DNA from: Chromera velia
Lineage: Eukaryota > Sar > Chromeraceae
Assembly: GCA_018398765.1 (NCBI GenBank)
Contig: JAHBMJ010005646.1
Location: 2,501 to 35,000 of the forward strand
DNA length: 32,500 nt
Direction: 5' to 3'
Each line of letters starts with the position of its first letter. Within the stretch, counting starts at the first letter, position 1. Below, one piece after another: positions 1 to 10,900 of the stretch. Under the pieces are notes generated by a model. The model was not told the origin of the DNA. It did not search any database and saw only the letters and a list, made by a program, of their open reading frames with translations. Both the position numbers and the translations under genes were made by a program.

Positions 1-399
1 ATGCAGGGAGAGATGGAATGCATGTACTGTATGATTTATATCCCTCTGGGAGCCCTCTCCTAAAAGTTTATCAACGCCTTTCCAAACCGTTCCACACTCT
101 GCGACTTACCGTTCCCCTGAGCCCGTCCTCCCCTTCTTCCTCCCCTTTTCCCCCCTTCAGAATCCTCTCTCTTGTCTTTTCCTTCTCCTCTAAGAGTCCT
201 CTTCTCCCCTGTTACTTCGAACCTCTACCAAAACAGTTGTCACTGCACTCATCAAACTAAGGAATGGACGAACACCAACATGTGTTGCCAGACTGATTCT
301 AAGGGGGAGAGGGAGATAGCTATAGGGGGCGAGCCTGCTTGGTGGGATTCTGTGGTGCCCTGGGGCTTAAGGAGCGCCTAGGGGAGCTCCTTTCCCTTC

Positions 400-1235
400 G
401 GTCAAGAAACAAGCACTCTCCACTCCCTATTTTTGCAAAAGTCTCCTCATCAACCGCCTTCATCAGGTCTTGGCAGATCTGACGAAAGTGTTTCCGTCCA
501 TGCACCTATATTTGCTCAGGCAGATACGACAGATGACATCCAGGCGAGGCCTTGCTCTGCGCGATATGGAGGTGGACGGGTCCGCCAGGTGGAGGAGGTC
601 TCTTCGCTATCGCGTTTCCCCTCCTAACAGTGGATGGGCTTGTCGTCGATGACGAGGAATCTCCCTCCGGGAGAACATCTCGCGTCATCACTACCTACCG
701 TCGTTGTTCGTCTCGAGCCTGTAGTATATGACATTCGCATGCACCCAAGAACTTTTTCAAGACCATGCACAGGAAGACAGTTTCTGTATGTGACAGATTT
801 CAAAAGACAACCAGACGGTGTTTAAAAACAAAAAACGCCGGTGCCTACCGGTGCAGACATTCCCGAATAAAAAGAGAGACTGTGTTACAAACGTACATTA
901 AAAAAACAACAACATATTTATGAGCTTGGAAGACATGAGAAAGTATAGGTTCCGACTTGACTCGACTTGACTGACCCTCAGAGACAGATTCAGTGTGCCC
1001 TCCAGACTGGAGACCTCCCCGGCAACAGATCCCAGCAAAAAGTTGACGGGGGGGCCCGGCACGTGTACATTCTTCATCGCATCCAACTGCAGCAGCTCTG
1101 CAGCTAAGAGCCATCTTCGAGGATCCATATGCACCATCTCTCTGCAACCCGTTAAGGGAAGAACACAGAGGGGTACACCGTGAGAGCATGCATCATCTGT
1201 TCGTAGGTGACGGACACAGAAGGCAAAATGCACTG
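400..1235 (-). other. Unresolved, possibly exonic minus-strand sequence
   Basis: Minus-strand frames between 1180 and 970 read EMVHMDPRRWLLAAELLQLD and PGPPVNFLLGSVAGEV between a plausible GGTTGCAG acceptor (about 1159) and a GTCAGT donor (about 979). A second stretch at 505-320 reads HGRKHFRQICQDLMKAVDEE. They have the look of protein but I could not join them. The PGPP...LLG motif resembles the hinge after the membrane anchor of cytochrome P450s, a weak hint only. Nothing else is recognised in 1-1550. Confidence 0.2.
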
Positions 1236-1551
1236 GAGAGGGAAAGGACCTCGACTTCTTTCATTCTGCAACTGTTACACTGTAAATCCCTCTACAACGC
1301 TTTGCAAACTTATCAGATTCCTGGGTCTCTCTGGCAAAAACTCCTAGATGAGAAAGTGCGTGTGCATAAAAAAGAAAGGATCGAAATGAGAAAGAACGGA
1401 AGCTTCAATGACTGCTAAGGACTGACTTTATAACGGAGTGGAGGGTTGGTGGAACTTGCACGCAACAAAGGAGACGAATAGTTTTCGAGCCTTTGGGCAG
1501 CACTAACACAACATTGAAATCAAGCACTCATAATTCACTTATACACTTAAA

Positions 1552-1560
1552 TGCACACAC

Positions 1561-1607
<47 letters not shown>

Positions 1608-1723
1608 TATATATATATATACATACACACACAGACACACACAGACACACACAGACATATACACACAGACACACACACAGACATGCAGATACACACACAC
1701 ACACACACAGATAGTACACATAC

Positions 1724-1754
<31 letters not shown>

Positions 1755-1776
1755 TATACACACCATACACACACTG
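1552..1776. repeat. CA/CATA dinucleotide microsatellite
   Basis: About 225 bases of nearly uninterrupted alternating CA with TA and CAGA variants lie directly upstream of element copy 1. Long open frames through it on both strands are artefacts of the repeat. Confidence 0.9.
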
Positions 1777-1837
1777 TGGAGGGATGGTAAAAAAGGGAAG
1801 CAGGGAGAATAAGAGCATTGGGAGGCAATGACCAAGG

Positions 1838-2491
1838 GAGCCTTTCCATGAAAAAGTAGAAGTCATTTCCATTCGGACTTTCTTCCGTCCATTGTTGGCA
1901 TAAAGGTCCTCCTCGTAAGGGAAAGCACAAATATGTATTGGCTGTGCGTGGAATGTCCATTGGTTAGGGCATGAAAGCTTGACTGGTCCCTTGTCTTTTT
2001 CTTTGCATTGCTTTGACTGGTGGTCATTTGGTATACGGGCAGATCTCACTTGACAGACAGAATTTTCCTCAAAATTATGATACAGAGCGACCAATTTGTG
2101 ATAAATTTTTATCTCATTCCCGGCTATTTTGGTTTTTTTGAAATAATCTGATGAATGAATAAATGAATAAATAAATGAATGAATGAATGGAATGAATGAA
2201 TGAATGAATGAATAAATGAAAGAAAGAATGAATGGATGGATGAATGAATGAAGGAATGCCATTGGATCGATGAATGGATGAATGAATAGATAGATGGATG
2301 AATGAATGAAGGAATGAATGGAAAGAATAAATGGATGAATGAATGAATGAATGAATGAAGGAATGGATGGATAGATGGTTAGATAGAATGAATAGATGAA
2401 TGAATGAATGAATGAATGAATGAATGAATGAATGGAATGAACGGAATGAACGGAATGAACCGAATGAACCGAATGAACCGAATGAACCGAA
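1838..2491 (+). mobile_element. 313-nt SINE-like element, copy 1, with a GAAT-repeat tail
   Basis: Positions 1838-2150 are colinear without indels with 16576-16264 on the minus strand. I found one mismatch, at 2123 against 16291. In both copies the end reading AATCTG runs into a tetranucleotide tail: (GAAT)n here to about 2491, grading into GAATGAACCG units. A body of fixed ends with a simple-repeat tail on one side is the architecture of a non-autonomous retroposon. I see no tRNA-like head or known family. Confidence 0.7.
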
Positions 2492-2770
2492 TTCAAGAGC
2501 GATCGCAATAATTGTTATTGTCAACTTGTTAAAAACTTTGAATGTACATAGCTGTTAAATTAATTTACGATTATTTGAAGTAAAAAACTTTTTTTAAATT
2601 AACTTTTGTATGACTCTATAATATAAATTAAGAAACGTGTCACATGACCTTTAAGTTTCTTTTTTGAATTAAGTTTTGAAATATATATGGTAGAGTAAGC
2701 GCTAGATAATATAAGCATGGTTTGTAGATAGATTTTCTATTACTGTGGATTTTTTGTCCTTAAAGCAGAT

Positions 2771-2801
2771 ATCGAATCAATCAATCAATCAATTAATGAT
2801 T

Positions 2802-2842
<41 letters not shown>
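2771..2842. repeat. AATC tetranucleotide repeat
   Basis: Tandem AATC units are interrupted by a short AT-rich spacer (AATTAATGATTATC). It lies in AT-rich non-coding DNA; I see no gene between 2492 and 2887. Confidence 0.85.
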
Positions 2843-2843
<1 letters not shown>

Positions 2844-2887
2844 CGTAAAACATTTTTCTAATTATACCAGTTACTATCACTTACTAC

Positions 2888-3948
2888 CACTGCGTCTATG
2901 GGTTAAAATGAAGATAGAATAGTGGAATAGTCCAATAGTACTAGCCCTGACTAAGAATAGTTGGAATAGGCTATTCCATTATATAGAATAGTAAAAATAT
3001 TTAACTATTCCACTATTCAACTATTCTCAGGCTACTATTCTACTATTCTACAAAAATTCGTGGAGACGACAGAGGGAAAAATCACGGCTGCACTGAGACT
3101 AGCGTACTGCATGGGAAAGAGATGGAGCTATATGGAGCTCCGCAATGTGTAACGGAAACACTTGAATCTCCAAGCAGTTCAGAGCCAACTTAAGAAGTGC
3201 AGAGTTACTGAGGCAGTCGGCTCGTCGCAGGTTCTGAAAAGCAGATGCATATGCCGACTTTGGGAAAAAAGTCCTGCAAAGCAGTTGCAATTAAGCGAAT
3301 TTCGGGAAAGTTGGGCCACGGCGACTGGAAGATACACAGTCTATGTGCCCCGCGCCGCCCGCCGCGCGCCAGCCCCCGGCCCATGCATGCTGGCTAAGGA
3401 CGGGAAAAGGTGTATTCCAGAAAAGGTGCATTCTCAAAAAATGTACCTGATGCACCTGATTTGCACCTATGCACCTGGATGCACCTGATAGAGAAAGAGT
3501 GTTTAGGCATTGAATAGGTGCCTTTTAATGGCTAGAAACCCTAGGCGACGGCTCTTTAATTTATGTTTTTATAGTAGAAACAATGCACCTGATGAATGTA
3601 CCTAAAATGCACCTGAATTCAGGTATATTTGTCCAAAGCACCCTGCAGCTTGCACCTATGCACCTTTTCTCGTCCTTAATGCTGGCTGGAGAATAGTTGG
3701 AATAGTAGAATAGTCCATTATTCCCTATTCTACAGATTATACTATTCAAAGATTTAAAAAACTGAAAATCTTTTAAAAAACGTTTTAAATGGTTTTTAAA
3801 TGATAGTAGACATTTTAAACATGTTTTTAAAATTTTTGATAATATTTTTGTTTTTATCATTCCCTAGCGGAATAGTTGGAATAGTAGACTATTCCCACTA
3901 TTCCGACTAGTCATCCTCCCCACCCAACCCATAGACGTAGTACGTTTA
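2888..3948. mobile_element. Putative non-autonomous element with short inverted ends and GAATAGT arrays
   Basis: The 12-mer CGTCTATGGGTT at 2893-2904 recurs inverted at 3926-3937. Inside each end are arrays of GGAATAGT/ACTATTC (2912-3052, 3690-3735 and 3868-3908). The centre carries several TGCACCTGA/GCACCTG repeats (3414-3490 and 3583-3665). No transposase frame is present. The call rests on symmetry alone, and no target-site duplication was identified. Confidence 0.4.
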
Positions 3949-4301
3949 TCTCTTAGTATATCTAAGTATACTATAACGGATTAGAACTTAAATTTTATAA
4001 GAATGATATTCTTTTGTAATACCTAGCTTAATTCTCATATTATGATTGGCTTCATTCTCGGTGTAAGCCAACCTCCGGCAGTGGACCGCAGGCAAAACCT
4101 GGAACACCAATGTTATCTGCTATCTCAGCCTATCTGCTATTACTTCTAGTATTACTTTGATGTATTTGAGCTGAAACTACAGCTGAAAAGTAAGCACCAC
4201 ATTGAATCTACCCCATATTACATCATAAATTATCATTACTCGGTCGTTGTTACAAGCATTATGCAAGGAACTACTACGCAAACCTGCTAAACTACCAAGG
4301 C

Positions 4302-7300
4302 TCATCTCGCTGCAGTCCCTCCGTCCGCAAGCTGAACGCACCTGTCCAGTCTCTTCCGTATGCTCTCCTTCAAACGCCGCGCATAGGCAGACGGAGACAG
4401 GGGAGGTGTCACAGTGCCGGGACTTGCCGTCCCGGGAGGGGACTGTCCATGGCCAGGCCATCGTGGAGGGCCAACGTCCGTCCGTCCGCCCTCCCCCGGA
4501 AGGCCGGCGCTGTACAAACACTGATCGGCACCCACAGGGACAACGTGGGGAGAGGCCAGCGAACCACTCAGCCGGTCCTCGGGAAAGACCCCGACAGGCA
4601 CGGAGAGCCCTCTCACTGCGTCGCTCTCAACCGCCACCTGAGGCACCCCCGAGTCACTCACCCCCCCTACCTGGGGTTGCACGTTCAGAGAGACGAGAGA
4701 CGGGGTCTGTCTGAGCAGTGCTGAAACAGAGGGACCACCGGCCAGGGAGAGGGAGACACCCGACGGGGTCTCCCTCAGACCCCCTCTCTCTCCACCTCCA
4801 TGAGGCACTGCGGTGGAAGTTGTCACCCCTGATGGAATCACACGAACTGAGGTGGCATTCTGATCTCGGAACCTCTCAGGGGTGACGGCTCTTCCTGCCT
4901 TGCTTATTCCCTCATGCTCCCCACACGGAAGAGGCACAGGGTCTGCTTCTCTCCCGACAGGGAGCGGGTGATTCACGTCCTCGGCACCGACAGGAATTTG
5001 ACGGGCAGGCGGCACAGGGCTGGGGAGAGACTCCTCTCGCAGGAGCACACTCTTTGCCGTTGCTATCTGAGCAGCAGAAGCCCTGAGGGACCGACTCATC
5101 ACCCCCGACACCCCGGATGACGAATATTGATCTCTCCGGAGAAAGTCCGTATTCGACGACCAGAGGCCGCTCACTCTGCCCCAACCCCCCCCGTAGGCAG
5201 AAACCCCATGGGACCCCCCCTCCCTCTCTTTCCCTGACCAGAGGTGCAATCCCTCCAGTCTGCCCAGGGTGGCGGAGGAGGACACAGGGGGCGCAGGTAC
5301 CCAGGCCGAACGGTCAGCCTCGGGGGGAATGCGAACACGAGGGCCGCTTTCCCTTTTGCTGCTGTACACAGGGGTCATGGCATCTTCGGATTTGGCCATG
5401 GAGGGTGACCGTGCCCCCCCCTTTCGTCTTCTGGCCGTGCGTGTGGATGAACCCCCAGACGGTGACGTGCACTTCGAGCGGGGGCCGAGAACAAATCTAG
5501 AGGAAGGGGGCGTCGGTGAGAGGTGGCCAGACTTTCTGACTCGTCCCTCGAGATCCGGCGAATCAACAGAAGCTTTCCCTCTTCCCCCAATGCCTTCTTG
5601 CATACATTTGGAAGAATGCTGAAGGTCTCTGTCCTGTCTGGTTTCCGAACCAGACCGCACAATATCTTCCCTCACCCCCCCCACCGTCCCCAGGCTTCTG
5701 TCGCGGTGCGAAGACGAAGACACGACGCCCCGAGAGGCACCCAGGGAGACCGAGGGATCTCCTGTAGTCACCCCGGGTGTGAGTATCATTGGGCGTATGC
5801 GTGCCGTTTCGGGGCGTCCAAGAAAGTAAGAAGCAGAGGAAGGGGCGGGGGGTAACTTATCCACTTTCAGATGGACAACTGGATGGAGACTCCCCTCGTC
5901 TCTGTCTCTATTGGTAGTTCCCTCAAGACCCCGCCCACCCAGCGTACAGGCAGGGGGGGAATGAAGCTGCTGAGTGAGGAGAGACTGAGAAGAGACAGGC
6001 AAGGTCAAGGCAGAAGATCGAGCGAGGCATCCGGCCTTCCTCTCATCTCTCGTCTGAGGAGGTCTAGGAGGGGAGAGACGACCTGTGTGGAGAGAAGAAG
6101 TGTCAGTCAGACAGGGTTTCAGGATTCGCGGAGGTCTACTGCTGAGCGTCGGGCTCTCAGCAGGGGGGGAAATGGCGGCATTCGAGGGGGGGGGCAAACA
6201 GGACACGAGGGCATTGACCAATGCAAGTTTGTGTCTTTTGATTGTTGCTGGACTGATTCGAGACACCCCAGTACCCCCCCGAGTGCCACTGAGTGCCTCT
6301 CTCCGTGCTGCCTCTCCTTCCTCGAACTCCTCAAGGGCCCTGGGTAGAAACGAAAAGGATGAGGGCCCAGGATGAGAGGGGGGCCCATTCGCAGACACTA
6401 CGGGTATGCCGGGGTCTTTTCGGGTTCTTCCTATGTCCATCTCAGCGGCAGACGGAGACACTCGTGGAGGAGGCAGACAGAGACCGTCCCTCGCGTCCCC
6501 TGCCCCCTTCGTGTTGTTCTCTTTACCCCTCAACCCCTCCGTCTCCCTCCCCCTGTCGTCCAAATTCTCTCCCCCCCCATGGAATTTGAAGGGCAGGCCG
6601 GAAGAGTGCCAGCCTGGGGACACAAATCGGTGGACATCCCCATCCCGGCCTTCCGCCCCCCCCGTCCGAGGAGGACTTCGGGGAGACGTCCTACCCCTCT
6701 CTTGGGGGGGGGCCTCGGTGGCCGTGCAGATCTCAAAGCGAGGCGGGGGGTGGGGTTTTTGGGAAGAGACAGTGATGCTGGGGTGGGGCTGTGCAGTGGA
6801 AGAGGAGGAAGAGGAGAGTGGCGCCACTGGAAGGCCCTCCATGCTGTTGGCTGCTTCGATGGCTGGCGAGACAGGACCAGTGGCACCGAGCTGGAGAGGA
6901 TCTTTGAAGGCTCCTGTGTGAGGATGTGTGGTGGCAATCGGGGGAGAGCGGGAAAACGATTCTGTCGCTGTGGCGCTCAGTCGGGGCGGGGATGGGGGGA
7001 GGTGGATGCCGTTTGTTTCTCGTCCCTTCATATGGGGTTGTTCTTCCACAATTCGGGGGTTGGGGACGTGACTGTGGGCGTCTCTGAGCGGCCCCGAAAA
7101 GCGGTTGTTTGGTCTTTTTGAGGGGGATTCGGGAGATTTCGGGATAGAGTGTTCGTCTTCCTGGTGCATTGAGAGACGGGGGGGGGGGATAGCGGCAGAG
7201 AGACTGGAAATGGCTGAGGAATTCTGTACAGCAGTATGATCGTCTTTTTTCGGAATGTGTTTCAGGTCCGTCTCTTTTGCGCTGAAGTCAAGGGGGCCCC

Positions 7301-7976
7301 TTCCGTCTGCCTGCCGGGGGCTGTCACTCTTCGCTGAGGCATTCAAATGCGTTGACTTGACCCCCGCAAGAACATCAGTGAGGACGGATATGTCAAGATC
7401 TGCATCCCTGCTGGAAGAGAGTTTGCACAGTCTGCGGGGAACGGCAGTCGTTTGGGGGTTCTCTTCTTTCTGTTCAAAGGGATAGTGTGACCCTGTGCGA
7501 TGTGCACAGGGGTCCTCTGGTTCATCTTCTGGGGACACCACGAGAAAACGGGGCAAGGTGGAAGGGGGGGACGCCTCAGGCTCCCTTCCTTCTCTTGGCC
7601 GCTCTCCTTCCTTCTGAACGACCGTCAGGGACGCTGTTGGACGTTGCCGTGTTGAGAGGGGTGCAGGGGAGCGTTCTGGCTCTGCGCTTGTGCCTAGTGT
7701 CTCGTCCCCCTCCCCTGTCGTTGGCTGACGCTCTGCTGCGGTTGGGAGAGGTTGCTTAGTGCCTTGAAGACCAACTAACGGCAGGGCGGTATCTGAAGGG
7801 AGGTCTGCCTTTTTCCACTGCCCTTCTGCTCGAGGAGTGAAGTCTGGGTGACTACCGGGGGTGGGTGTGTCCGTGGCTTCGCCTGCGTCCTCCTCAGAGG
7901 GGGCACGGAGGCCTCCAGAAAAGGAGGAAGAGGGATCTTTGACCCGAAGGTGGTCGTCCCTCTTCTGAACAGGCGC
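4302..7976 (-). CDS. Exon 15 of the same gene: 1,224-residue disordered C-terminal tail
   Basis: This single open exon begins after CTTCTTGCAG with APVQKRDDHLR and runs to a TGA at 4302. It is dominated by Ser, Pro, Gly, Arg and Glu with no globular domain I recognise. Short ordered islands occur, for example ATIKRHKLALVNALVSCL near 6.2 kb and the C-terminal AYARRLKESIRKRLDRCVQL. Many homopolymer G or C runs of 7-9 bases lie in the exon, so frame slips in the assembly are possible, though the frame is uninterrupted. The open frame extends upstream of the acceptor to a Met at 8441, but that part reads through a (TTTCC)n intron and is not coding. Confidence 0.7.
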   Translation of the reverse strand, partial: APVQKRDDHLRVKDPSSSFSGGLRAPSEEDAGEATDTPTPGSHPDFTPRAEGQWKKADLPSDTALPLVGLQGTKQPLPTAAERQPTTGEGDETLGTSAEPERSPAPLSTRQRPTASLTVVQKEGERPREGREPEASPPSTLPRFLVVSPEDEPEDPCAHRTGSHYPFEQKEENPQTTAVPRRLCKLSSSRDADLDISVLTDVLAGVKSTHLNASAKSDSPRQADGRGPLDFSAKETDLKHIPKKDDHTAVQNSSAISSLSAAIPPPRLSMHQEDEHSIPKSPESPSKRPNNRFSGPLRDAHSHVPNPRIVEEQPHMKGRETNGIHLPPSPPRLSATATESFSRSPPIATTHPHTGAFKDPLQLGATGPVSPAIEAANSMEGLPVAPLSSSSSSTAQPHPSITVSSQKPHPPPRFEICTATEAPPQERGRTSPRSPPRTGGAEGRDGDVHRFVSPGWHSSGLPFKFHGGGENLDDRGRETEGLRGKENNTKGAGDARDGLCLPPPRVSPSAAEMDIGRTRKDPGIPVVSANGPPSHPGPSSFSFLPRALEEFEEGEAARREALSGTRGGTGVSRISPATIKRHKLALVNALVSCLPPPSNAAISPPAESPTLSSRPPRILKPCLTDTSSLHTGRLSPPRPPQTRDERKAGCLARSSALTLPVSSQSLLTQQLHSPPACTLGGRGLEGTTNRDRDEGSLHPVVHLKVDKLPPAPSSASYFLGRPETARIRPMILTPGVTTGDPSVSLGASRGVVSSSSHRDRSLGTVGGVREDIVRSGSETRQDRDLQHSSKCMQEGIGGRGKASVDSPDLEGRVRKSGHLSPTPPSSRFVLGPRSKCTSPSGGSSTRTARRRKGGARSPSMAKSEDAMTPVYSSKRESGPRVRIPPEADRSAWVPAPPVSSSATLGRLEGLHLWSGKEREGGSHGVSAYGGGWGRVSGLWSSNTDFLRRDQYSSSGVSGVMSRSLRASAAQIATAKSVLLREESLPSPVPPARQIPVGAEDVNHPLPVGREADPVPLPCGEHEGISKAGRAVTPERFRDQNATSVRVIPSGVTTSTAVPHGGGERGGLRETPSGVSLSLAGGPSVSALLRQTPSLVSLNVQPQVGGVSDSGVPQVAVESDAVRGLSVPVGVFPEDRLSGSLASPHVVPVGADQCLYSAGLPGEGGRTDVGPPRWPGHGQSPPGTASPGTVTPPLSPSAYARRLKESIRKRLDRCVQLADGGTAAR

Positions 7977-10900
7977 CTGCAAGAAGGAGCAAAGACGAAA
8001 AGAAAGTAGTGAGAGGTGCAAAGAAATGCAGGACACTTTGCTGCTGACCGAAGGAAAGGAAAGGAAAGGAAGGGAAGGGAAGGAAAGGAATTGCCTTCTC
8101 TCCAAGATGGACCCACCGCAGCGGTCGCAGTCTCCTCCACAATCGTCCCGGGGGAAGGGGAGATAGACAGACCCAAAACGGTCTGGGCATTTCCATTGGA
8201 GTAGGACGGTGCCATTCTCTGCATGTATGAGAGGGAAGGGCTTGTTGTCAGGCAGGAGGAATGACAGCTGGATGGACAAAATTCGCATCATCTTTTTTTT
8301 TTTTCTTTCTTTTGCTTGTATGTCTCTCACAAGTTCAGAAAAAAGTAAGCTGTCCCACTCACGACTGCAGAACACACAGGAAGACAGGTTGGCATCTGAA
8401 TGGATAGAAACACATAGATATCTACCCAAGGACGCAAGCATTCATATATGAAGACACACACGTGCACATACACACACACAGGAATGGGGAGGGAGAGAAA
8501 AGGGGGACGGGAGACAGCTACAGGCACACATTTTCTCTTTGGCTGCGCCCACATGCTTCATTTTCATACATGCTGACCTCGAGACTCCCAAAGTGCCCCC
8601 ACGTTTCGCCCCTCTGTTCGTCTTCTTTGTGGACCACTGCGGCAGGTTCTGCTGTCCTGACCTGGTCTGTAGATGCAATGGGGTTCTGTTCTTCTCTGCC
8701 TCTCGGTGGTTCTCCCTCTCCAATTTCTTTCTGCACATTTGAGTCCCAGTCACTCTCCCCACCCACACAAAGTGAAGTCGGGACTCTCTTTTCCTTCTCA
8801 ACCTTCCCGTCTCTTCCGTCTTCTCTCTCTGCTGCCAAAGCTCCTGCGTGACTCTGCCCCTTCTCTTTGGGATCTTCGTTTGCAGTTTTTTCTTCCTCTT
8901 CCTCTTCCGATGAGGACTCCCAGCCTCCCCATAAATCCTCTGCAGTCATCGGGACGTTCGCTCTACCTGCCTCTTCGGTGCCCTTCCCCTCCTCTTTTTC
9001 TCTGCTTTCCTTTTTCTTTGTCGCCTTGCTCTCTTCCCTCTCCCCGCGTATCCGTTCCTCCTCCAGCCTCTCGACTTGAGATATGGACCCCAACAGCTGG
9101 GACGTCAGAGCGCGCACTTCTTCCTGCACAATTAATCGGAGCACGGAGGCAGAGGAATGCAGAAACAGGGAAAGAAACAAAAAGAAACATGAAAACAGAG
9201 AACGGGGAAAGAGGTTTCCAAGGCTGCAATCCTCACCCTCATCGTTGCAAAGATTCACAACAAACAAACAAAACACAAAATCAAAGAACTCCTCGCCCTC
9301 GTTGACCACACACCTTCAAATCCAAATTCTGCTGGATGAGCTCTCCCACCTCTCCAGGCGTGTGGATCTCTGCCTTCCGCTGCGGTTGTTGCTCACTCTC
9401 TCCCTCTGCTTTCTCTGCCTGCTGCTGCTCTCGAAGAAACTGCAGGTCGCTCTCCTTGTCCTCCAATTGCCGTTCCCTCTCCTTCATCTCCGCCTCCAGT
9501 CTCCCCCGCAGACTCCTCTCTGCCTCCAGAAGAGAACGCAAACGCTCTGCTTCTTCCGTTGAGGCAGCCGCTGCTGCTCCCTGTATTTCCGTTTGCTGAC
9601 AAGAGGCGTCACGAGGTTCGACAGAGACAGAACATGCTGCCTGGCTTTCTTTTTGAATCCGTTCCTCTTCCTCTTCCTCTTGCCCTCCCTTCATGCTCTC
9701 TTTCCCCTTCTCTATCTCTTTTTCCATTTGAGCCTGATCTCTCTGTTCATCTTCAGAGTCTGTCCAGTCACCCCATTGATCCTCTGCACTCATCAGCGCT
9801 CCTGCTTGACTCTGGGCCCTTTCCTCCCCTCCTTCGACCACTTTTCCTTCCTGCTCTGTCTTCTTCATGCTTCCCCCCCCTCTCTCTTCTTGTGTCTCCT
9901 TTTGCCTCGCCTCAAGACGTTCATTCTCCCGAATCGCCTGGAGAAGCTGCTCGGTGAGGGATGAGATCTCAGCCTGGAGAGAAAAATACGGAGGGCATGA
10001 AAGAATGGGACAATAGAAGAAGGCAAAGCTCATGGAGACGTCAGTCAAGCTGGGGAAGAAAATGAGACAGGGAACACCAAGAAAAAACCAAAAAAATGTA
10101 CACACGAGCTGTACCGTCCAACCTCCTCTGCGGGTGCTGACAAAAAGAGAGAGAAGGCAAGGCAAGAAGCAGGTGTGAGAAGACCCGGTCCACATTCGGC
10201 CGCCACCCCCCCCCCTTGTTTGTGTCCCTACCAATTCCGAACGCACCTACCTACCTTGAGGTCTACATTCTGCCTGAGGAGATCTCCTAACTCTCCGAAG
10301 GTCACCGCACCCTCTTCTCTCAGTTGCCCTTCTTTTCCTTCTCCTTCCCCCCCCCCTGCTTTCTCTGCCTGCTGCTGCTCTCGAAGGAACTGCAGGTCGC
10401 TCTCCTTGTCCTCCAATTGCCGTTCCCTCTCCTTCATCTCCGCCTCCAGTCTCCCCCGCAGACTCCTCTCTGCCTCCAAAAGGGAACGCAAACGCTCTGC
10501 TTCAGCGATCACACATGCATCGGGTGACGGAGCGACGAAACCTCCAACGCTTTCAACGTCAATCAGTGGGCGGTTGGGCTCTTCAGCAGCCCCCTCACGT
10601 TTGTTCGATCCATTCTCGACGCATTCTCTTTGGATCGCATCCGCATGACTCGACGTCTCTTCCTTTTCCTCTGGGGAGCTTTTTGCTTTCTCGGTCGCAG
10701 ACTGAGTGAGTCTGCACTCCTGACGGCTCTGTTCTCCTCTCGCTTCCTCTCCCTCTTTTTCAAAGTGCGTGTCTGTCTGCACAGCCACCGGAACTTTCTC
10801 GACTGGCGAAGCAAAGAGAAAGGGAAAAGGAGACGCAGGCATGACCCCAGGCGTCTCGTGCAGAGCGTCCTCTTCCTGGCTGTCCGCTAACACCTCCGTG

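Noticed and set aside
2151..2491. Telomeric or subtelomeric repeat
   Set aside because: The array is GAAT-based, interstitial, and forms the tail of a dispersed element; it lacks a TTTAGGG-type unit.
1528..2508. 326-codon minus-strand open frame and overlapping frames rich in HSFI and CVCV
   Set aside because: It reads through the CA microsatellite, the 313-nt element and the GAAT array. The peptide is a product of repeat periodicity, without start context or domain.
6372..7121. 249-codon plus-strand frame opposite the large exon
   Set aside because: It is an antisense shadow of a GC-rich exon, with no domain and no splice or start support.
7977..8441. N-terminal extension of the large minus-strand frame to a Met at 8441
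   Set aside because: It crosses a strong pyrimidine-AG acceptor and a TTTCC array, and only the part after the acceptor joins in phase with exon 14.
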